Below are positions 26,902 to 36,269 of a DNA stretch of 64,000 nucleotides, in pieces. Position 1 is the stretch's first letter, and every line of letters begins with the position of its first letter. The position numbers and the translations under genes are program-made. The notes beneath the pieces are model-generated. The model searched no databases. It was not told the origin of the DNA and saw nothing but the letters and a program-made list of their open reading frames with translations. The DNA is from Luminiphilus sp051201685 (lineage in GTDB: Bacteria; Pseudomonadota; Gammaproteobacteria; Pseudomonadales; Halieaceae). Location: the NCBI RefSeq assembly GCF_051201685.1, contig NZ_CP179213.1, positions 2,542,001 through 2,606,000 on the forward strand. Direction: 5' to 3'.

Positions 26902-27776
26902 TCGATCCTCGCCTTGACATGGATGGGCCCAAAGCCCTCGGTTTGCACAATTTCCACCAGAGACTCCTTAATCAGCTCCATTATCGCCAGAAAAGTCACA
27001 ACCACACCTAACCGCCCTTCCTCCGCTTTAAAGAGGGAAACAAAAGGCACAAAATTACTCGACCGCAGGACTTCGAGGACATCTGACATGCGCTCTCGGG
27101 TCGATAGCGACTCTCGTTGTATCTGATGGCTCTCATACATATCAGCGCGCTTGAGTACCTCACCCAAAGCCACCAAGAGCTCACGCATGTCTAGGTCTGG
27201 TAACGGCCGATCACGATTGAGGTCAGGAGGTTCGATCTTGGCGACCCAAGTATCGCGCTCCACCCGAGGAAGCCCGTCGATCTCTTCAGCGGCCTGTTTA
27301 AAGCGCTCGTACTCCTGCAACCTTCGAATCAAATTAGCTCTTGGGTCTTCCTCGTCTTCTTCAATATCGGTAGATCGAGGCAACAGCATGCGTGACTTTA
27401 TTTCTGCCAACATTGCTGCCATCAACAAATACTCAGCGGCCAGCTCGAACTGCATCGCATCCATGAGTTCGACATATTCCATGTACTGCGTCGTAATCTG
27501 TGACACGCCAATATCTAAAATATCGAGATTTTGCCGACGTATGAGGTAAAGCAAAAGGTCTAGAGGGCCTTCAAAAGCCTCGAGAAAAACTTCAAGCGCC
27601 TGGGGTGGGATGTAGAGATCTTTGGGAAGCTCAGTCATCTCATGCCCCATTACAACAGCAAAAGGCATTTCACCTTGCTGGGGGCTATTTAGGCGGCGCT
27701 CGACACGGTCGGCAGGACGAAGTTTCGGGGTCTCATCCACAGACTCTGGCGCATCAGGGGGTATAGTCTCATTCAC
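26898..27776 (-). CDS. scpA: SMC-associated segregation and condensation protein A (kleisin)
   Basis: About 292 residues. Conserved kleisin N-terminus FEGPLDLLLYLIRRQNLDILDI, a middle ILMA-rich helical part and a C-terminal winged helix ending near AIMELIKE. It bridges SMC heads and binds ScpB for chromosome folding. I chose GTG at 27776: TATAGT lies 6 bases upstream and no ribosome site is visible. A TTG at 27815 would extend it upstream of that promoter element. The first 60 or so residues are poorly conserved in the family, so the start is uncertain. Confidence 0.9.
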   Translation of the reverse strand: MNETIPPDAPESVDETPKLRPADRVERRLNSPQQGEMPFAVVMGHEMTELPKDLYIPPQALEVFLEAFEGPLDLLLYLIRRQNLDILDIGVSQITTQYMEYVELMDAMQFELAAEYLLMAAMLAEIKSRMLLPRSTDIEEDEEDPRANLIRRLQEYERFKQAAEEIDGLPRVERDTWVAKIEPPDLNRDRPLPDLDMRELLVALGEVLKRADMYESHQIQRESLSTRERMSDVLEVLRSSNFVPFVSLFKAEEGRLGVVVTFLAIMELIKESLVEIVQTEGFGPIHVKARID

Positions 27777-27782
27777 ACGCCG

Positions 27783-27788
27783 ACTATA
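27783..27788 (-). promoter_or_regulatory. candidate -10 element before scpA
   Basis: Minus-strand TATAGT ends 6 bases before the GTG start at 27776, the same geometry as in front of mtaD. It implies a leaderless scpA mRNA. A TTGGCA lies 21 bases further upstream, too distant for a good -35. Confidence 0.4.
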
Positions 27789-27827
27789 CCGCAGTCCCTT
27801 CGCGGAGTCTGCCAAAGAGTGGCAATA

Positions 27828-28457
27828 TCAGCTCAGTGCGAGGCGAGAAATATCACCCAAACCCTCGCGCAACACTTGGTAGCTACCAGCAGTTAGATCA
27901 ATGACCGTGGTGGGCTCAAGGCCACAATAGCCACCGTCTATCACCAGCTCAACGTCATGCTCCAATGTTGCCCGAATGTCATAGGGGTCAGTTAACGGAT
28001 AGTCATCTTCCGGCAGCTGCAAGGTCACACTCATAATGGGCTCCGAAAATTCAGCCAATAAGGCTTGGGTAATGGCGTTATCTGGCACGCGAACCCCCAC
28101 GGTTTTTCTCCGGGGATGGAGTAAGCGCCGCGGCACCTCGCCAGTGGCCTCTAAAATAAACGTGTAAGGCCCCGGGGTAGCATTTCTGATCAGACGGTAG
28201 GCACTGTTGTCGACCTTGGCATAAGTCCCCAACACCGAAAGGTCTGGGCAAACCAGTGTAAAATTGTGATTGTCATCGAGTTTTCGAATGCGCCGAATAC
28301 ACTCCAACGCGTGCTTGTCACCCAAACGACACCCCAAAGCGTAAGCAGAGTCTGTGGGGTATGCGACAACCCCCCCTCCTCGCAAAATTTCCACCGCCTG
28401 CCGAACCAAGCGAAGCTGGGGTGTCTCTGGGTGGATTGCAAAAAATTGGCTCAAAGA
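27828..28457 (-). CDS. yciO: YciO family YrdC/Sua5-domain protein
   Basis: 209 residues. The YrdC fold is clear: VVAYPTDSAYALGC at about 30-43, a KLDDNHNFTL segment, and ESLG-type conserved C-terminal part. YciO resembles the threonylcarbamoyl-AMP synthase TsaC but its physiological role is less certain. The start is TTG at 28457: a GGGAG site lies 8 bases before it and the YciO family begins (M)SQFFxIHP exactly here. A TTG 12 bases upstream lacks a site. It overlaps the end of rnm by 7 bases. Confidence 0.9.
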   Translation of the reverse strand, partial: SLSQFFAIHPETPQLRLVRQAVEILRGGGVVAYPTDSAYALGCRLGDKHALECIRRIRKLDDNHNFTLVCPDLSVLGTYAKVDNSAYRLIRNATPGPYTFILEATGEVPRRLLHPRRKTVGVRVPDNAITQALLAEFSEPIMSVTLQLPEDDYPLTDPYDIRATLEHDVELVIDGGYCGLEPTTVIDLTAGSYQVLREGLGDISRLALS

Positions 28458-29275
28458 ATCATCTCCCAAACACCTGAAATATCCCCTGCAATGGCGACAT
28501 CAACTCCCAAGTCGGCACCGTAAGTCCATTCGCGATGAAAATCACTGCCCAGCGATACCGATAGATTTTTTTCTATGGCCAAACGTTTGAGCTGAGCAAT
28601 CTCAGCATCCGACTGACGGCCATTGACAATCTCCACCGCCACGCCACCTGCGACAGAAAATGCGTCACACAACGCCCTGAGTTTTGTTCGGGTGAAGCGA
28701 TATTTCAATGGGTGGGCAAGAATGGGAATACCCCCTGCTGCAACAATCACAGCAACCGTGTCGGTCAGCGCGGGCCAGGGGGTTTTGATATCTCCAGGCT
28801 TGCCATTACCCAGCCATTTATCGAAAGCGCGGCTCACACTGGGCATATAACCCTCGGAAACTAGCCAGTGTGCAAAGTGCGGACGGCAAATAGCGGCCTC
28901 TCCCGCTAGCGCTTGGGCACCCGCCAACGCCCCAACCGCACCTAACCGCTCAAGTTTGGCTGCAATTTTCTCCGCACGATCACGACGCAACTGCTGAAGC
29001 TGGTCAAGCGCCTCGAGCAGCTCCCCGGAGTCTGCGTCAACGTTGAGGCCTACGACATGAATAGTTGCACCACCCCACTGGCAGGACAACTCGACACCGC
29101 AAACAAGGGCAACACCTTGATTTTTCAGGGCTTGAGCCGTCTGCCAACCAGCCAAAGTGTCGTGATCAGTCACCGCTAGCGCCGTTAAACCCCGGTCAAC
29201 CGCTCTCGAAAACAACTCACTGGGCGATAACGCACCATCAGACGCTGTTGTGTGTGTGTGGAAGTCAATCAACAA
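28451..29275 (-). CDS. rnm: PHP-domain phosphoesterase (RNase AM/3',5'-bisnucleoside phosphatase)
   Basis: 274 residues. PHP metal motifs are visible: DFHTHTTASDG at the start, VTDHDT near 37, LAHP near 192 and GSDFHRE near the end. YciV/RNase AM trims 5' ends of rRNA and hydrolyses 3',5'-bisphosphonucleotides. The start must be TTG (29275 or the adjacent TTG at 29272), because an in-frame stop lies five codons upstream. Divergent from yciB; the 97-base gap holds both promoters. Confidence 0.92.
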   Translation of the reverse strand: MLIDFHTHTTASDGALSPSELFSRAVDRGLTALAVTDHDTLAGWQTAQALKNQGVALVCGVELSCQWGGATIHVVGLNVDADSGELLEALDQLQQLRRDRAEKIAAKLERLGAVGALAGAQALAGEAAICRPHFAHWLVSEGYMPSVSRAFDKWLGNGKPGDIKTPWPALTDTVAVIVAAGGIPILAHPLKYRFTRTKLRALCDAFSVAGGVAVEIVNGRQSDAEIAQLKRLAIEKNLSVSLGSDFHREWTYGADLGVDVAIAGDISGVWEMIL

Positions 29276-29372
29276 GGGCTCTAAACTCTACGGTGTAATG
29301 TTTAAGGTTAACAGAGATCATGTCCAAGACGACGTACCCGAATCCCCGTGTGCTTAAAGTAAGGCGCACTTT

Positions 29373-29972
29373 ATGAAACAGCTGGCCGAATTTGTTCCCA
29401 TCATTATCTTCTTCGTCATTTATCAAATGGATGGCAGCACCATTACTTTGTCAGGCTGGACGCACACAGTTGATGGAATTTACAGCGCCACCAAGGGCTT
29501 GCTGATCGCGACTTTGTTTATTTTACCGCTCCAATGGTGGCTAACGGGGTACATTGAAAAACGTTTGTTATGGACTAGTGCGGCCGTATTCGTCTTTGGA
29601 GGCGCAACCTTATTTTTTAAAAATGAGCTTTTTATTCAGTGGAAGCCGACGGTTTTTAATTGGGGCATGGCCATCGCTTTCGCTATTTCACAGTTTTGGG
29701 GCAGACAAAACCTGATTGAGCGGCTCATGGGCTCCCAAATCCAAATTCCTAGGGCCGTCTGGCGGCGTATTTGCTGGGTATGGGCCTTGCACTTTGCCAT
29801 GGTAGGGACACTCAACCTTGTTGTGGCGTATCAATTTTCAGAGGCGACTTGGGTCTCTTACAAGTTGTGGTCCGGCATTGGGTTTACCCTGTTCATCATG
29901 GTGATTACGACCGTTATGATCGGGCCTTGGGTAAAAGCTGACAGCACTAGCAGCGACAGCAACGGCTCATAA
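29373..29972 (+). CDS. yciB: inner-membrane septation protein A family (YciB/IspZ)
   Basis: 199 residues with five or so hydrophobic helices. Family marks are the LAEFVPIIIFFV start, a lysine-rich loop with FKNELFIQWKPTV, and NLVVAYQFSEATWVSYKLWSG. YciB interacts with cell-elongation and division proteins in E. coli. It starts a plus-strand series ending at rsmE. Confidence 0.93.
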   Translation: MKQLAEFVPIIIFFVIYQMDGSTITLSGWTHTVDGIYSATKGLLIATLFILPLQWWLTGYIEKRLLWTSAAVFVFGGATLFFKNELFIQWKPTVFNWGMAIAFAISQFWGRQNLIERLMGSQIQIPRAVWRRICWVWALHFAMVGTLNLVVAYQFSEATWVSYKLWSGIGFTLFIMVITTVMIGPWVKADSTSSDSNGS

Positions 29973-30033
29973 AACATGAAAATAAGCGATACTGTAGGCG
30001 CGTCAGGGACGTTAAAGACAAGGAGAGCCACTA

Positions 30034-30741
30034 ATGACCCCGAATAACACATTGATACAGCCTTCCAGCGCAATCGCTGGGCTACTTTTATTGCTGGGCG
30101 CACTGCTGCCAACGCTGTGTTTTAGTGAGGAGCAACGCTACATCACCGATGAAATACTCGTGCCCGTGCGCAGTGGCGCCGGCGGCGAATACCGCATCGT
30201 CAACAAAGGCTTGTCATCAGGCACACCCATCACACAATTTGGACTGTCTGAGGACGGAGTCTGGGCCGAGATCGAAACACGAGGCGGTACCCGAGGCTGG
30301 TTGCGGGCGCAGTATATTCAAGTCGACAGGCCCAGCCAGCTGCTTCTTGACGACGCAAACAAGGCGTATGCCAACCTTGAGGCCGATAGAAACAAACTCC
30401 GTAGCTTGCTCGACGATTCACAATCGGTGGCCTATGAAGCCGACGGCCAGCTCGCGGAACTCAAGGAAAAGCTGGCTGCGAGTGAAGCTGAGCTCAGCCA
30501 GATAAAGCAAATATCCGGGGCGGCTATTGAGCTTGATTCACGAAACCAATTACTGGCGAAGAACCTAGAGACCAACCGCTCTGAGGCGGAACTGTTAAAG
30601 CTCGAAAATGTACGTCTGCAGGAACGCATAAAAAGCAATCAAATCATCGACGGTGCTCTTGCCGTGCTGCTGGGTGTGATTATCATGGCCATTGCACCCA
30701 AGTTAATTCCCAAGCGTCGCCGAAACGACGGCTGGTCGTAA
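30034..30741 (+). CDS. SH3-domain membrane protein, TIGR04211 family
   Basis: 235 residues. A hydrophobic signal segment (about 14-30), a bacterial SH3 domain (about 34-98, VPVRSGAGGEYRIV), a long coiled coil (about 104-205) and a C-terminal transmembrane helix (about 210-226) ending in a basic tail. This YgiM-like layout suggests a periplasmic SH3/coiled coil anchored in the inner membrane; the function is unknown. AGGAG lies 9 bases before the ATG. Confidence 0.88.
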   Translation: MTPNNTLIQPSSAIAGLLLLLGALLPTLCFSEEQRYITDEILVPVRSGAGGEYRIVNKGLSSGTPITQFGLSEDGVWAEIETRGGTRGWLRAQYIQVDRPSQLLLDDANKAYANLEADRNKLRSLLDDSQSVAYEADGQLAELKEKLAASEAELSQIKQISGAAIELDSRNQLLAKNLETNRSEAELLKLENVRLQERIKSNQIIDGALAVLLGVIIMAIAPKLIPKRRRNDGWS

Positions 30742-30774
30742 CCACCTATGTTTTCCCTACTGGAACTCTCTACT

Positions 30775-31377
30775 ATGAAATATTTTTGCAGAATCGCCGT
30801 CATACTCGGACTGCTCGCTAGCTCAGGTGTTTTATTAGCTCAAGAAAATGCGAGCACCGTGCGCGTGAAGCTTGTGACCTCCGCTGGGGACATTACCCTC
30901 AAGCTTTACCCAGAAAAATCTCCAGTCACTGTCGAAAACTTTCTCAACTATGTAGACACCGGATTTTACAACGGAACGATCTTTCACCGCGTCATCAGCA
31001 ACTTCATGGTACAGGGCGGAGGCTTTACTGCTGAGATGACAGAGAAAGAATCTGGTGACCCCATTGTTAACGAGAGTCGCAATAAACTACACAACATTCG
31101 GGGAACGATTGCCATGGCAAGAACCAGTGACCCCGACTCAGCAACCGCACAATTTTTCATAAACCAACGCAGTAATTTGCAGCTCGATTGGGCACCCGGA
31201 AAACAGGGATATACCGTTTTTGGCGAAGTCGTTAAGGGCATGGGGGTCGTTGACTTTATAGCGACGGCAGATACCGATACGAGCCTTATGAGCACCAGCG
31301 CGGGACAGCGCCCCTTTCAAGATGTTCCGGTAGATGCAATTGTTATTAAAAGCATTGTCCGCATGCCCAAAAAATGA
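30775..31377 (+). CDS. secreted cyclophilin-type peptidyl-prolyl isomerase
   Basis: 200 residues. An N-terminal signal peptide ends near SGVLLAQ, followed by a cyclophilin domain with FHRVISNFMVQGG (the catalytic Arg is in this stretch), ATAQFFIN and FGEVVKGMGVV. It catalyses proline isomerisation, here probably in the periplasm. I chose the ATG at 30775 because the signal peptide begins there; an ATG at 30748 is in frame but adds a non-signal stretch. The stop overlaps the pdxJ start by 4 bases. Confidence 0.92.
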   Translation: MKYFCRIAVILGLLASSGVLLAQENASTVRVKLVTSAGDITLKLYPEKSPVTVENFLNYVDTGFYNGTIFHRVISNFMVQGGGFTAEMTEKESGDPIVNESRNKLHNIRGTIAMARTSDPDSATAQFFINQRSNLQLDWAPGKQGYTVFGEVVKGMGVVDFIATADTDTSLMSTSAGQRPFQDVPVDAIVIKSIVRMPKK

Positions 31378-32135
31378 CGGCACTAAGCATCAATCTGAAT
31401 AAAATTGCGCTGATTCGCAATTCACGGGTTACGGCCATCCCCAACATAGTCGACCATGCAAAAATGTGCGTGTCTGCTGGTGCCGATGGAATCACAGTGC
31501 ATCCCCGCCCGGATCAACGACATATTCGCGCACAAGATTGCTTTGACCTTCAATCTGCCCTGGACGTCGAGCTCAACATTGAGGGCAATCCCTTCACAGA
31601 GCCCCGTGCCAGCGATCAATCACACGTCGGTGACTATCCTGGGTTTGTCGCCCTGGTGCAGGCCGTAGGCCCCGCGCAAGTAACCTTAGTTCCTGATAAC
31701 GATCAGCAACTGACCTCTGACCATGGCTTTGACCTTGCGAAAGACGGTAAACGTCTCGAACCGGTCGTTAGAGTGTTAAAGGACATAGGCTGTCGTGTGA
31801 GTCTTTTCATGGACCCGGAACCTAGCGCAATGGCCACTGCCGCGAATTTGGGCGCCGATCGCATCGAGCTCTATACCGAAAGTTACGCCCGAGCACACGA
31901 GTCGGGGAATTTTGAAAAAACTCTGTGCGCGTTTCAGGAAACTGCAGAAGCGGCCTTCGCGGCACGTCTGGGGGTAAACGCCGGGCACGACTTAAACCTG
32001 ATCAACTTACCTGACTTCACAATCCCCCATCTCGATGAGGTCTCCATCGGCCACGCCTTTACCGTAGATGCTCTTCGCTGGGGCATCGCCAACACTATAC
32101 CGCGCTACCAACAGGCCCTAGGCAAGAACCTGTAA
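31374..32135 (+). CDS. pdxJ: pyridoxine 5'-phosphate synthase
   Basis: 253 residues, TIM-barrel enzyme that condenses 1-deoxyxylulose-5-phosphate with 3-amino-2-oxopropyl phosphate to form PNP. Signatures are LNKIALIRNSR at the start, GITVHPRPDQRHI, ELNIEGNP and VNAGHDL. In many gammaproteobacteria pdxJ sits with recO; here it follows a cyclophilin instead. The plus-strand neighbours overlap or nearly touch, so they may form one operon. Confidence 0.95.
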   Translation: MTALSINLNKIALIRNSRVTAIPNIVDHAKMCVSAGADGITVHPRPDQRHIRAQDCFDLQSALDVELNIEGNPFTEPRASDQSHVGDYPGFVALVQAVGPAQVTLVPDNDQQLTSDHGFDLAKDGKRLEPVVRVLKDIGCRVSLFMDPEPSAMATAANLGADRIELYTESYARAHESGNFEKTLCAFQETAEAAFAARLGVNAGHDLNLINLPDFTIPHLDEVSIGHAFTVDALRWGIANTIPRYQQALGKNL

Positions 32136-32141
32136 AACGCC

Positions 32142-32858
32142 ATGACCTGTGAGCCTGAAACTGGCATGGAACCCCCTCCCTACCTTGTTCCCCACAGCCG
32201 TGAAAGCATTCGTATTCTCTATGCCGATGATTCCCTGCTAATCATCGACAAACCACACCTTCTCCTCAGCGTACCCGGACGTCACCCTCTTAATCGTGAC
32301 AGTCTTATCAGTCGCCTGGAACACCGCTTCCCGGGAGTGGCCGCGGCTCACCGGTTAGATCTGGATACCAGTGGCATTCTGGTCGTCCCCAAAGACAAAG
32401 CAACATTGGTAGCGCTCAATCAGCAATTTCAAGAACGCGCCGTTCTCAAAACCTATCAAGCTTTGGTCTATGGTGAAGTGCGGGATGATGAGGGCGAAAT
32501 AGATCTGCCCATTATTAAAGACTGGCACAACCGCCCTAAGCAGAAAATATGTGTAGAAACCGGCAAGCCCTCCCTCACCCACTATCGCGTTCTTGATCGA
32601 CTGCCCAACAGGTCTTTGCTTGAGCTAAAACCTATCACGGGCCGCTCACATCAACTACGCATACACCTTATGGCACTGGGCCACCCGATCATGGGGTGCG
32701 ACCTTTACGCCCACGAAGACGCGTTTTCAGCATCGCCACGACTGCTACTGCACGCTTGCGAGCTAACGTTTCAGCACCCGCTAACAAAGGGGCTTTTGCG
32801 CGCCTACTCCCCCGCACCCTTTGACGTGAAAGGACTGTTTACCTCGCGACCAGGCTAG
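32142..32858 (+). CDS. rluA: RluA-family pseudouridine synthase
   Basis: 238 residues. Catalytic Asp73 lies in HRLDLDTSG; later motifs are LKTYQALVYG and TGRSHQLRIHL. No S4 domain, which fits RluA (23S U746 and tRNA U32) rather than RluC/RluD. The exact target cannot be fixed from sequence. It lies 6 bases after pdxJ. Confidence 0.9.
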   Translation: MTCEPETGMEPPPYLVPHSRESIRILYADDSLLIIDKPHLLLSVPGRHPLNRDSLISRLEHRFPGVAAAHRLDLDTSGILVVPKDKATLVALNQQFQERAVLKTYQALVYGEVRDDEGEIDLPIIKDWHNRPKQKICVETGKPSLTHYRVLDRLPNRSLLELKPITGRSHQLRIHLMALGHPIMGCDLYAHEDAFSASPRLLLHACELTFQHPLTKGLLRAYSPAPFDVKGLFTSRPG

Positions 32859-32912
32859 TCCAGTTGTGCCTGTCCATGCGTAGTATCTAGGCAATCCCAG
32901 AGGAACATCACC

Positions 32913-33416
32913 GTGGTGAGTAGTGCCCAAAAAGACGACGTTCACACCATTATCGCCAGGCCTGACCACTCTTCCACGTGGCGGAACAACCTTTGGCTGC
33001 TTGCCGCAATTGCCGTTCCATCGCTAGGTGCAGCGATAGGTTTTGCTTTTATGGGGGCATGGCCCATTCTGCCCTTCGCTGGCGCCGAACTCATTTCTTT
33101 AGGTGCCGCGCTTTACTACGTCAATTGGAAATTGCAGTACCGGCATGTCATCACCCTAGGCCCAAGCAGCGTACAGATCGACATTGGCCACTACGCCCCC
33201 CGGAGAAGCTGGCAATTCGACCGGAATGAGTCATCCCTGGCCGTCACGCCCGAAAAGCACCATTGGGAGGGCCCCTCGCTGGCCATACATAATCGTGAGC
33301 AAACCGTTGAGATAGGGAATTTCTTGAACCGAGATGACCGCTTACGGTTACTTTCTCTGGTCAGAAAAGAGCTGAAAGTTGGCACGCACAGTGCAGCGGG
33401 CTCGAGGCAGCTTTGA
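32913..33416 (+). CDS. DUF2244 membrane protein
   Basis: 167 residues. Two hydrophobic helices (about 28-46 and 50-68) then a soluble C-terminal part; this is the DUF2244 layout and the NNLWLLAAIAVPSL segment is typical. Function unknown. The GTG start has AGAGGAA upstream; a second GTG follows directly. Confidence 0.8.
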   Translation: MVSSAQKDDVHTIIARPDHSSTWRNNLWLLAAIAVPSLGAAIGFAFMGAWPILPFAGAELISLGAALYYVNWKLQYRHVITLGPSSVQIDIGHYAPRRSWQFDRNESSLAVTPEKHHWEGPSLAIHNREQTVEIGNFLNRDDRLRLLSLVRKELKVGTHSAAGSRQL

Positions 33417-33489
33417 GGTCGTAAGCCCTTCACAGGTACACTGCCGCTTTTTACACTACGACACCCTGCCTCAGACGGCCTAGAACGCT

Positions 33490-34812
33490 ATGACCACGAA
33501 CCCCGAAAAAGTTGGCTTTATATCTCTCGGCTGCCCAAAAGCACTCGTGGACTCTGAACGCATCCTCACTCAGCTCCGCTTCGACGGCTACGAAGTCACC
33601 CCGAACTACGAGGATGCAGGCGTTGTGATCGTAAACACCTGCGGATTTATCGACAGTGCCAAAGCTGAATCACTCGAAGCGATAAGCGAGGCTGTGCAGG
33701 AAAATGGCCGAGTCCTTGTCACTGGTTGCATGGGTAAAGGGGATGATGCCCAGCGCATTCAAGATCTCCACCCCAATATCTTGGGTATTTCCGGACCTGC
33801 AGCCTACGAAGAGGTTGTCGGTGCGGTACATGAGGTCATACCGATGACCCGCCAACCAGATCCTTTGAACGACTTAATTCCCGCTCAAGGAATCAAACTC
33901 ACCCCAAGGCACTATGCGTATTTGAAGATTTCAGAGGGCTGCAATCACCGCTGCAAATTTTGCATTATTCCCAGCATGCGGGGTGACCTGGTGAGTCGGC
34001 CTATTGGTGACATCATGCGCGAGGCCGAGGCTTTGGTTAAAGCCGGTGTCCGCGAATTGCTGGTCATATCCCAAGACACCAGTGCCTATGGTGTTGACCT
34101 GAAATACCGCACAGATTTTTGGGAGGGCAGACCCCTTAAATCAGATTTGCTGACGCTTGCTAAGACTTTGGGAGAGTTCGGCATCTGGGTCCGGCTGCAT
34201 TATGTCTACCCGTACCCTAACGTTGATGCTCTGATTCCCCTGATGGCCGAGAGAAAAATCCTGCCTTACCTTGATATCCCTCTCCAGCATGGAAGCCCCA
34301 CTGTGCTACAGCGCATGAAACGACCCGCTGCCGCGGAAAAAACGCTTGAACGCATCAAGGGCTGGCGAGATGTCTGCCCCGATATCACGTTGCGCTCTAC
34401 TTTTATCGTGGGTTACCCGGGGGAGACAGATGCTGAGTTCCAGCAGCTTCTCGATTTTATCGATGAGGCTCAGATTGATCGAGCCGGTTGTTTTCAATAC
34501 TCCCCGGTCAAAGGCGCTACCGCTAATGAACTGCCCAACCCTATATCTGAAGCCGTGAAGCAGGAGCGCTGGGATGCCTTCATGGCAAAACAACAAACCA
34601 TCAGTGCAGCCAAGCTGGCCAATAAAGTGGGCACGACACAAGCCGTACTCATCGATGAAGTTGAGGGTGATCGTGCTGTCGGACGCAGCATGGCTGATGC
34701 TCCAGAAATCGATGGCGTGGTCTATCTCACAGCACCTCCAGGGTTAAAGCCCGGGGATCTTGTTGAGGGTGAAGTGTCTGCTGCCGATGACTACGATCTA
34801 TGGATGACCTAG
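33490..34812 (+). CDS. rimO: ribosomal protein S12 methylthiotransferase
   Basis: 440 residues, radical SAM enzyme that adds a methylthio group to an Asp of ribosomal protein S12. The N-terminal UPF0004 domain has Cys at 15 (SLGCPKALVDSE) and two further cluster Cys; the radical SAM motif CNHRCKFC is near residue 151; a C-terminal TRAM domain closes the protein. It precedes rsmE by 10 bases. Confidence 0.97.
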   Translation: MTTNPEKVGFISLGCPKALVDSERILTQLRFDGYEVTPNYEDAGVVIVNTCGFIDSAKAESLEAISEAVQENGRVLVTGCMGKGDDAQRIQDLHPNILGISGPAAYEEVVGAVHEVIPMTRQPDPLNDLIPAQGIKLTPRHYAYLKISEGCNHRCKFCIIPSMRGDLVSRPIGDIMREAEALVKAGVRELLVISQDTSAYGVDLKYRTDFWEGRPLKSDLLTLAKTLGEFGIWVRLHYVYPYPNVDALIPLMAERKILPYLDIPLQHGSPTVLQRMKRPAAAEKTLERIKGWRDVCPDITLRSTFIVGYPGETDAEFQQLLDFIDEAQIDRAGCFQYSPVKGATANELPNPISEAVKQERWDAFMAKQQTISAAKLANKVGTTQAVLIDEVEGDRAVGRSMADAPEIDGVVYLTAPPGLKPGDLVEGEVSAADDYDLWMT

Positions 34813-34822
34813 AGAGCCCGCG

Positions 34823-35533
34823 GTGAACATTGTCTTATTTGAGGCCGGCGAGCTCTCCTCTGATCATACTATTACCCTCACCGGCAGGCGCTATGAGCAT
34901 TTACAGTCTGTTCTGAAGTGCACCGAGGGTGATCAGATCAGAGTTGGCGTCATTAACGGAGGTAAAGGGATTGGGAAGGTTCTCGACGCTAACGCGGCGA
35001 GCCTAAAACTTCAGGTTGAACTCGTAGAGGATCCGTTACCCCCTCACCCCACAACTCTGGTGCTAGCACTGCCCCGCCCTAAAATGCTGCGTCGGATTCT
35101 GCGAAGTTGTGCAGAGTTCGGTGTTCAAGACCTCCACATTGTGCACAGCTACCGCGTTGAAAAAAGCTTTTGGCAAAGCCCCTTACTACAGCCGCAAAAA
35201 ATACAGCAGGCCCTGCTAACAGGTCTTGAACGAAGTGGTGACACCCGACTGCCCACCGTTAAACTGCATCGACGTTTTAAGCCTTTCATTCAAGACCACC
35301 TCGAAGAAATAGCCAATGGGAAACCCATATTTATCCTGCACCCAGGGGGTTATCCCTCCATGGAGTCTGCCTTTACCGATCCACAGTTGATTATGATCGG
35401 GCCCGAGGGCGGGTTTATTCCCTACGAAGTCGATTTAGCCTGCTTAACTGGCGCGCAACCTAGAAGTTTAGGGCCGCGCATTCTGAGCGTGGATACAGCG
35501 GTTCCAGCCATATTGGGCAGGGCGCTGCCCTAA
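34823..35533 (+). CDS. rsmE: 16S rRNA m3U1498 methyltransferase
   Basis: 236 residues, SPOUT-class methyltransferase with a trefoil knot near the C-terminus (IGPEGGFIPYEV and SLGPRILSVDTA). N-terminal PUA-like RNA-binding part. GTG start. It is the last gene of the plus-strand series and is followed by a bidirectional terminator. Confidence 0.95.
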   Translation: MNIVLFEAGELSSDHTITLTGRRYEHLQSVLKCTEGDQIRVGVINGGKGIGKVLDANAASLKLQVELVEDPLPPHPTTLVLALPRPKMLRRILRSCAEFGVQDLHIVHSYRVEKSFWQSPLLQPQKIQQALLTGLERSGDTRLPTVKLHRRFKPFIQDHLEEIANGKPIFILHPGGYPSMESAFTDPQLIMIGPEGGFIPYEVDLACLTGAQPRSLGPRILSVDTAVPAILGRALP

Positions 35534-35592
35534 CCCATTCAACGTCGCCTTGGATCTAAGCAGAGGTGTCAGGGTCTAAAATCCAAAAATAT

Positions 35593-35617
35593 GGGCAGGC
35601 TCCTCCAGCCCCTTTTT
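35593..35617. terminator. bidirectional rho-independent terminator between rsmE and msrA
   Basis: GGGCAGG and CCAGCCC form a stem with one mismatch (35593-35611), followed on the plus strand by CTTTTT and flanked on the other side by AAAAAT, giving T-runs for both strands. The last bases overlap the msrA stop codon. It separates two convergent genes. Confidence 0.65.
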
Positions 35618-36269
35618 AAACCCCTGACCCCACAGGGCAGGTGACACCCGTTCCCCCCAAACCACAATAGCCCGCAGGGTTCTTGTGCAAGTATTGCTGG
35701 TGATAATCTTCGGCATAATAAAAGCTGGGGGCATTGCAAATCTCAGTCGTAATTTCTCCAAACCCAGAGGCGGTTAGCTCCAACTGGTACTGGTCCCTAG
35801 AATGCAACGCGGCCTTGCGTTGAGCCTCATCAAATACGTAAATACCACTGCGGTATTGAGTACCTAAGTCATTCCCCTGACGCATGCCTTGGGTTGGGTT
35901 ATGGCCCTCCCAAAATAGCGTCAATAGCGATTGATAATTTGTTTGCTCGGGGTCATAGGCCACTAAAACCACTTCGTTGTGTCCGGTCTGTCCAGAGCAC
36001 ACCTCTTTGTAGGTGGGGTTGGACGTAACGCCAGCGGCATAACCCACAGCGGTCGTATAAACACCTGGCGCCTGCCAAAACTTTTTTTCGACGCCCCAAA
36101 AACACCCCATACCAAATATGGCGCTCTGGAGATGGCCCGGGAACGGCGGGCAAATTGGGCGCCCTGTTATCGCATGACTGTTAGTAACGGGCATCGGTGT
36201 CGATCTTCCGGCTAAAGCGGTTTCTTCATTGGGTAATGCGTGTTTACGGCGAATATCGAAAAGGCTCAT
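35616..36269 (-). CDS. msrA: peptide-methionine (S)-S-oxide reductase
   Basis: 217 residues. Repairs oxidised methionine. Catalytic Cys56 is in GCFWG; the resolving Cys lie in the C-terminal region (AGYCGLGG and VTCPVG). The N-terminal 45 residues before the core make it the longer MsrA form. Its ATG overlaps by 4 bases (ATGA) the end of a small upstream frame. Confidence 0.96.
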   Translation of the reverse strand: MSLFDIRRKHALPNEETALAGRSTPMPVTNSHAITGRPICPPFPGHLQSAIFGMGCFWGVEKKFWQAPGVYTTAVGYAAGVTSNPTYKEVCSGQTGHNEVVLVAYDPEQTNYQSLLTLFWEGHNPTQGMRQGNDLGTQYRSGIYVFDEAQRKAALHSRDQYQLELTASGFGEITTEICNAPSFYYAEDYHQQYLHKNPAGYCGLGGTGVTCPVGSGV

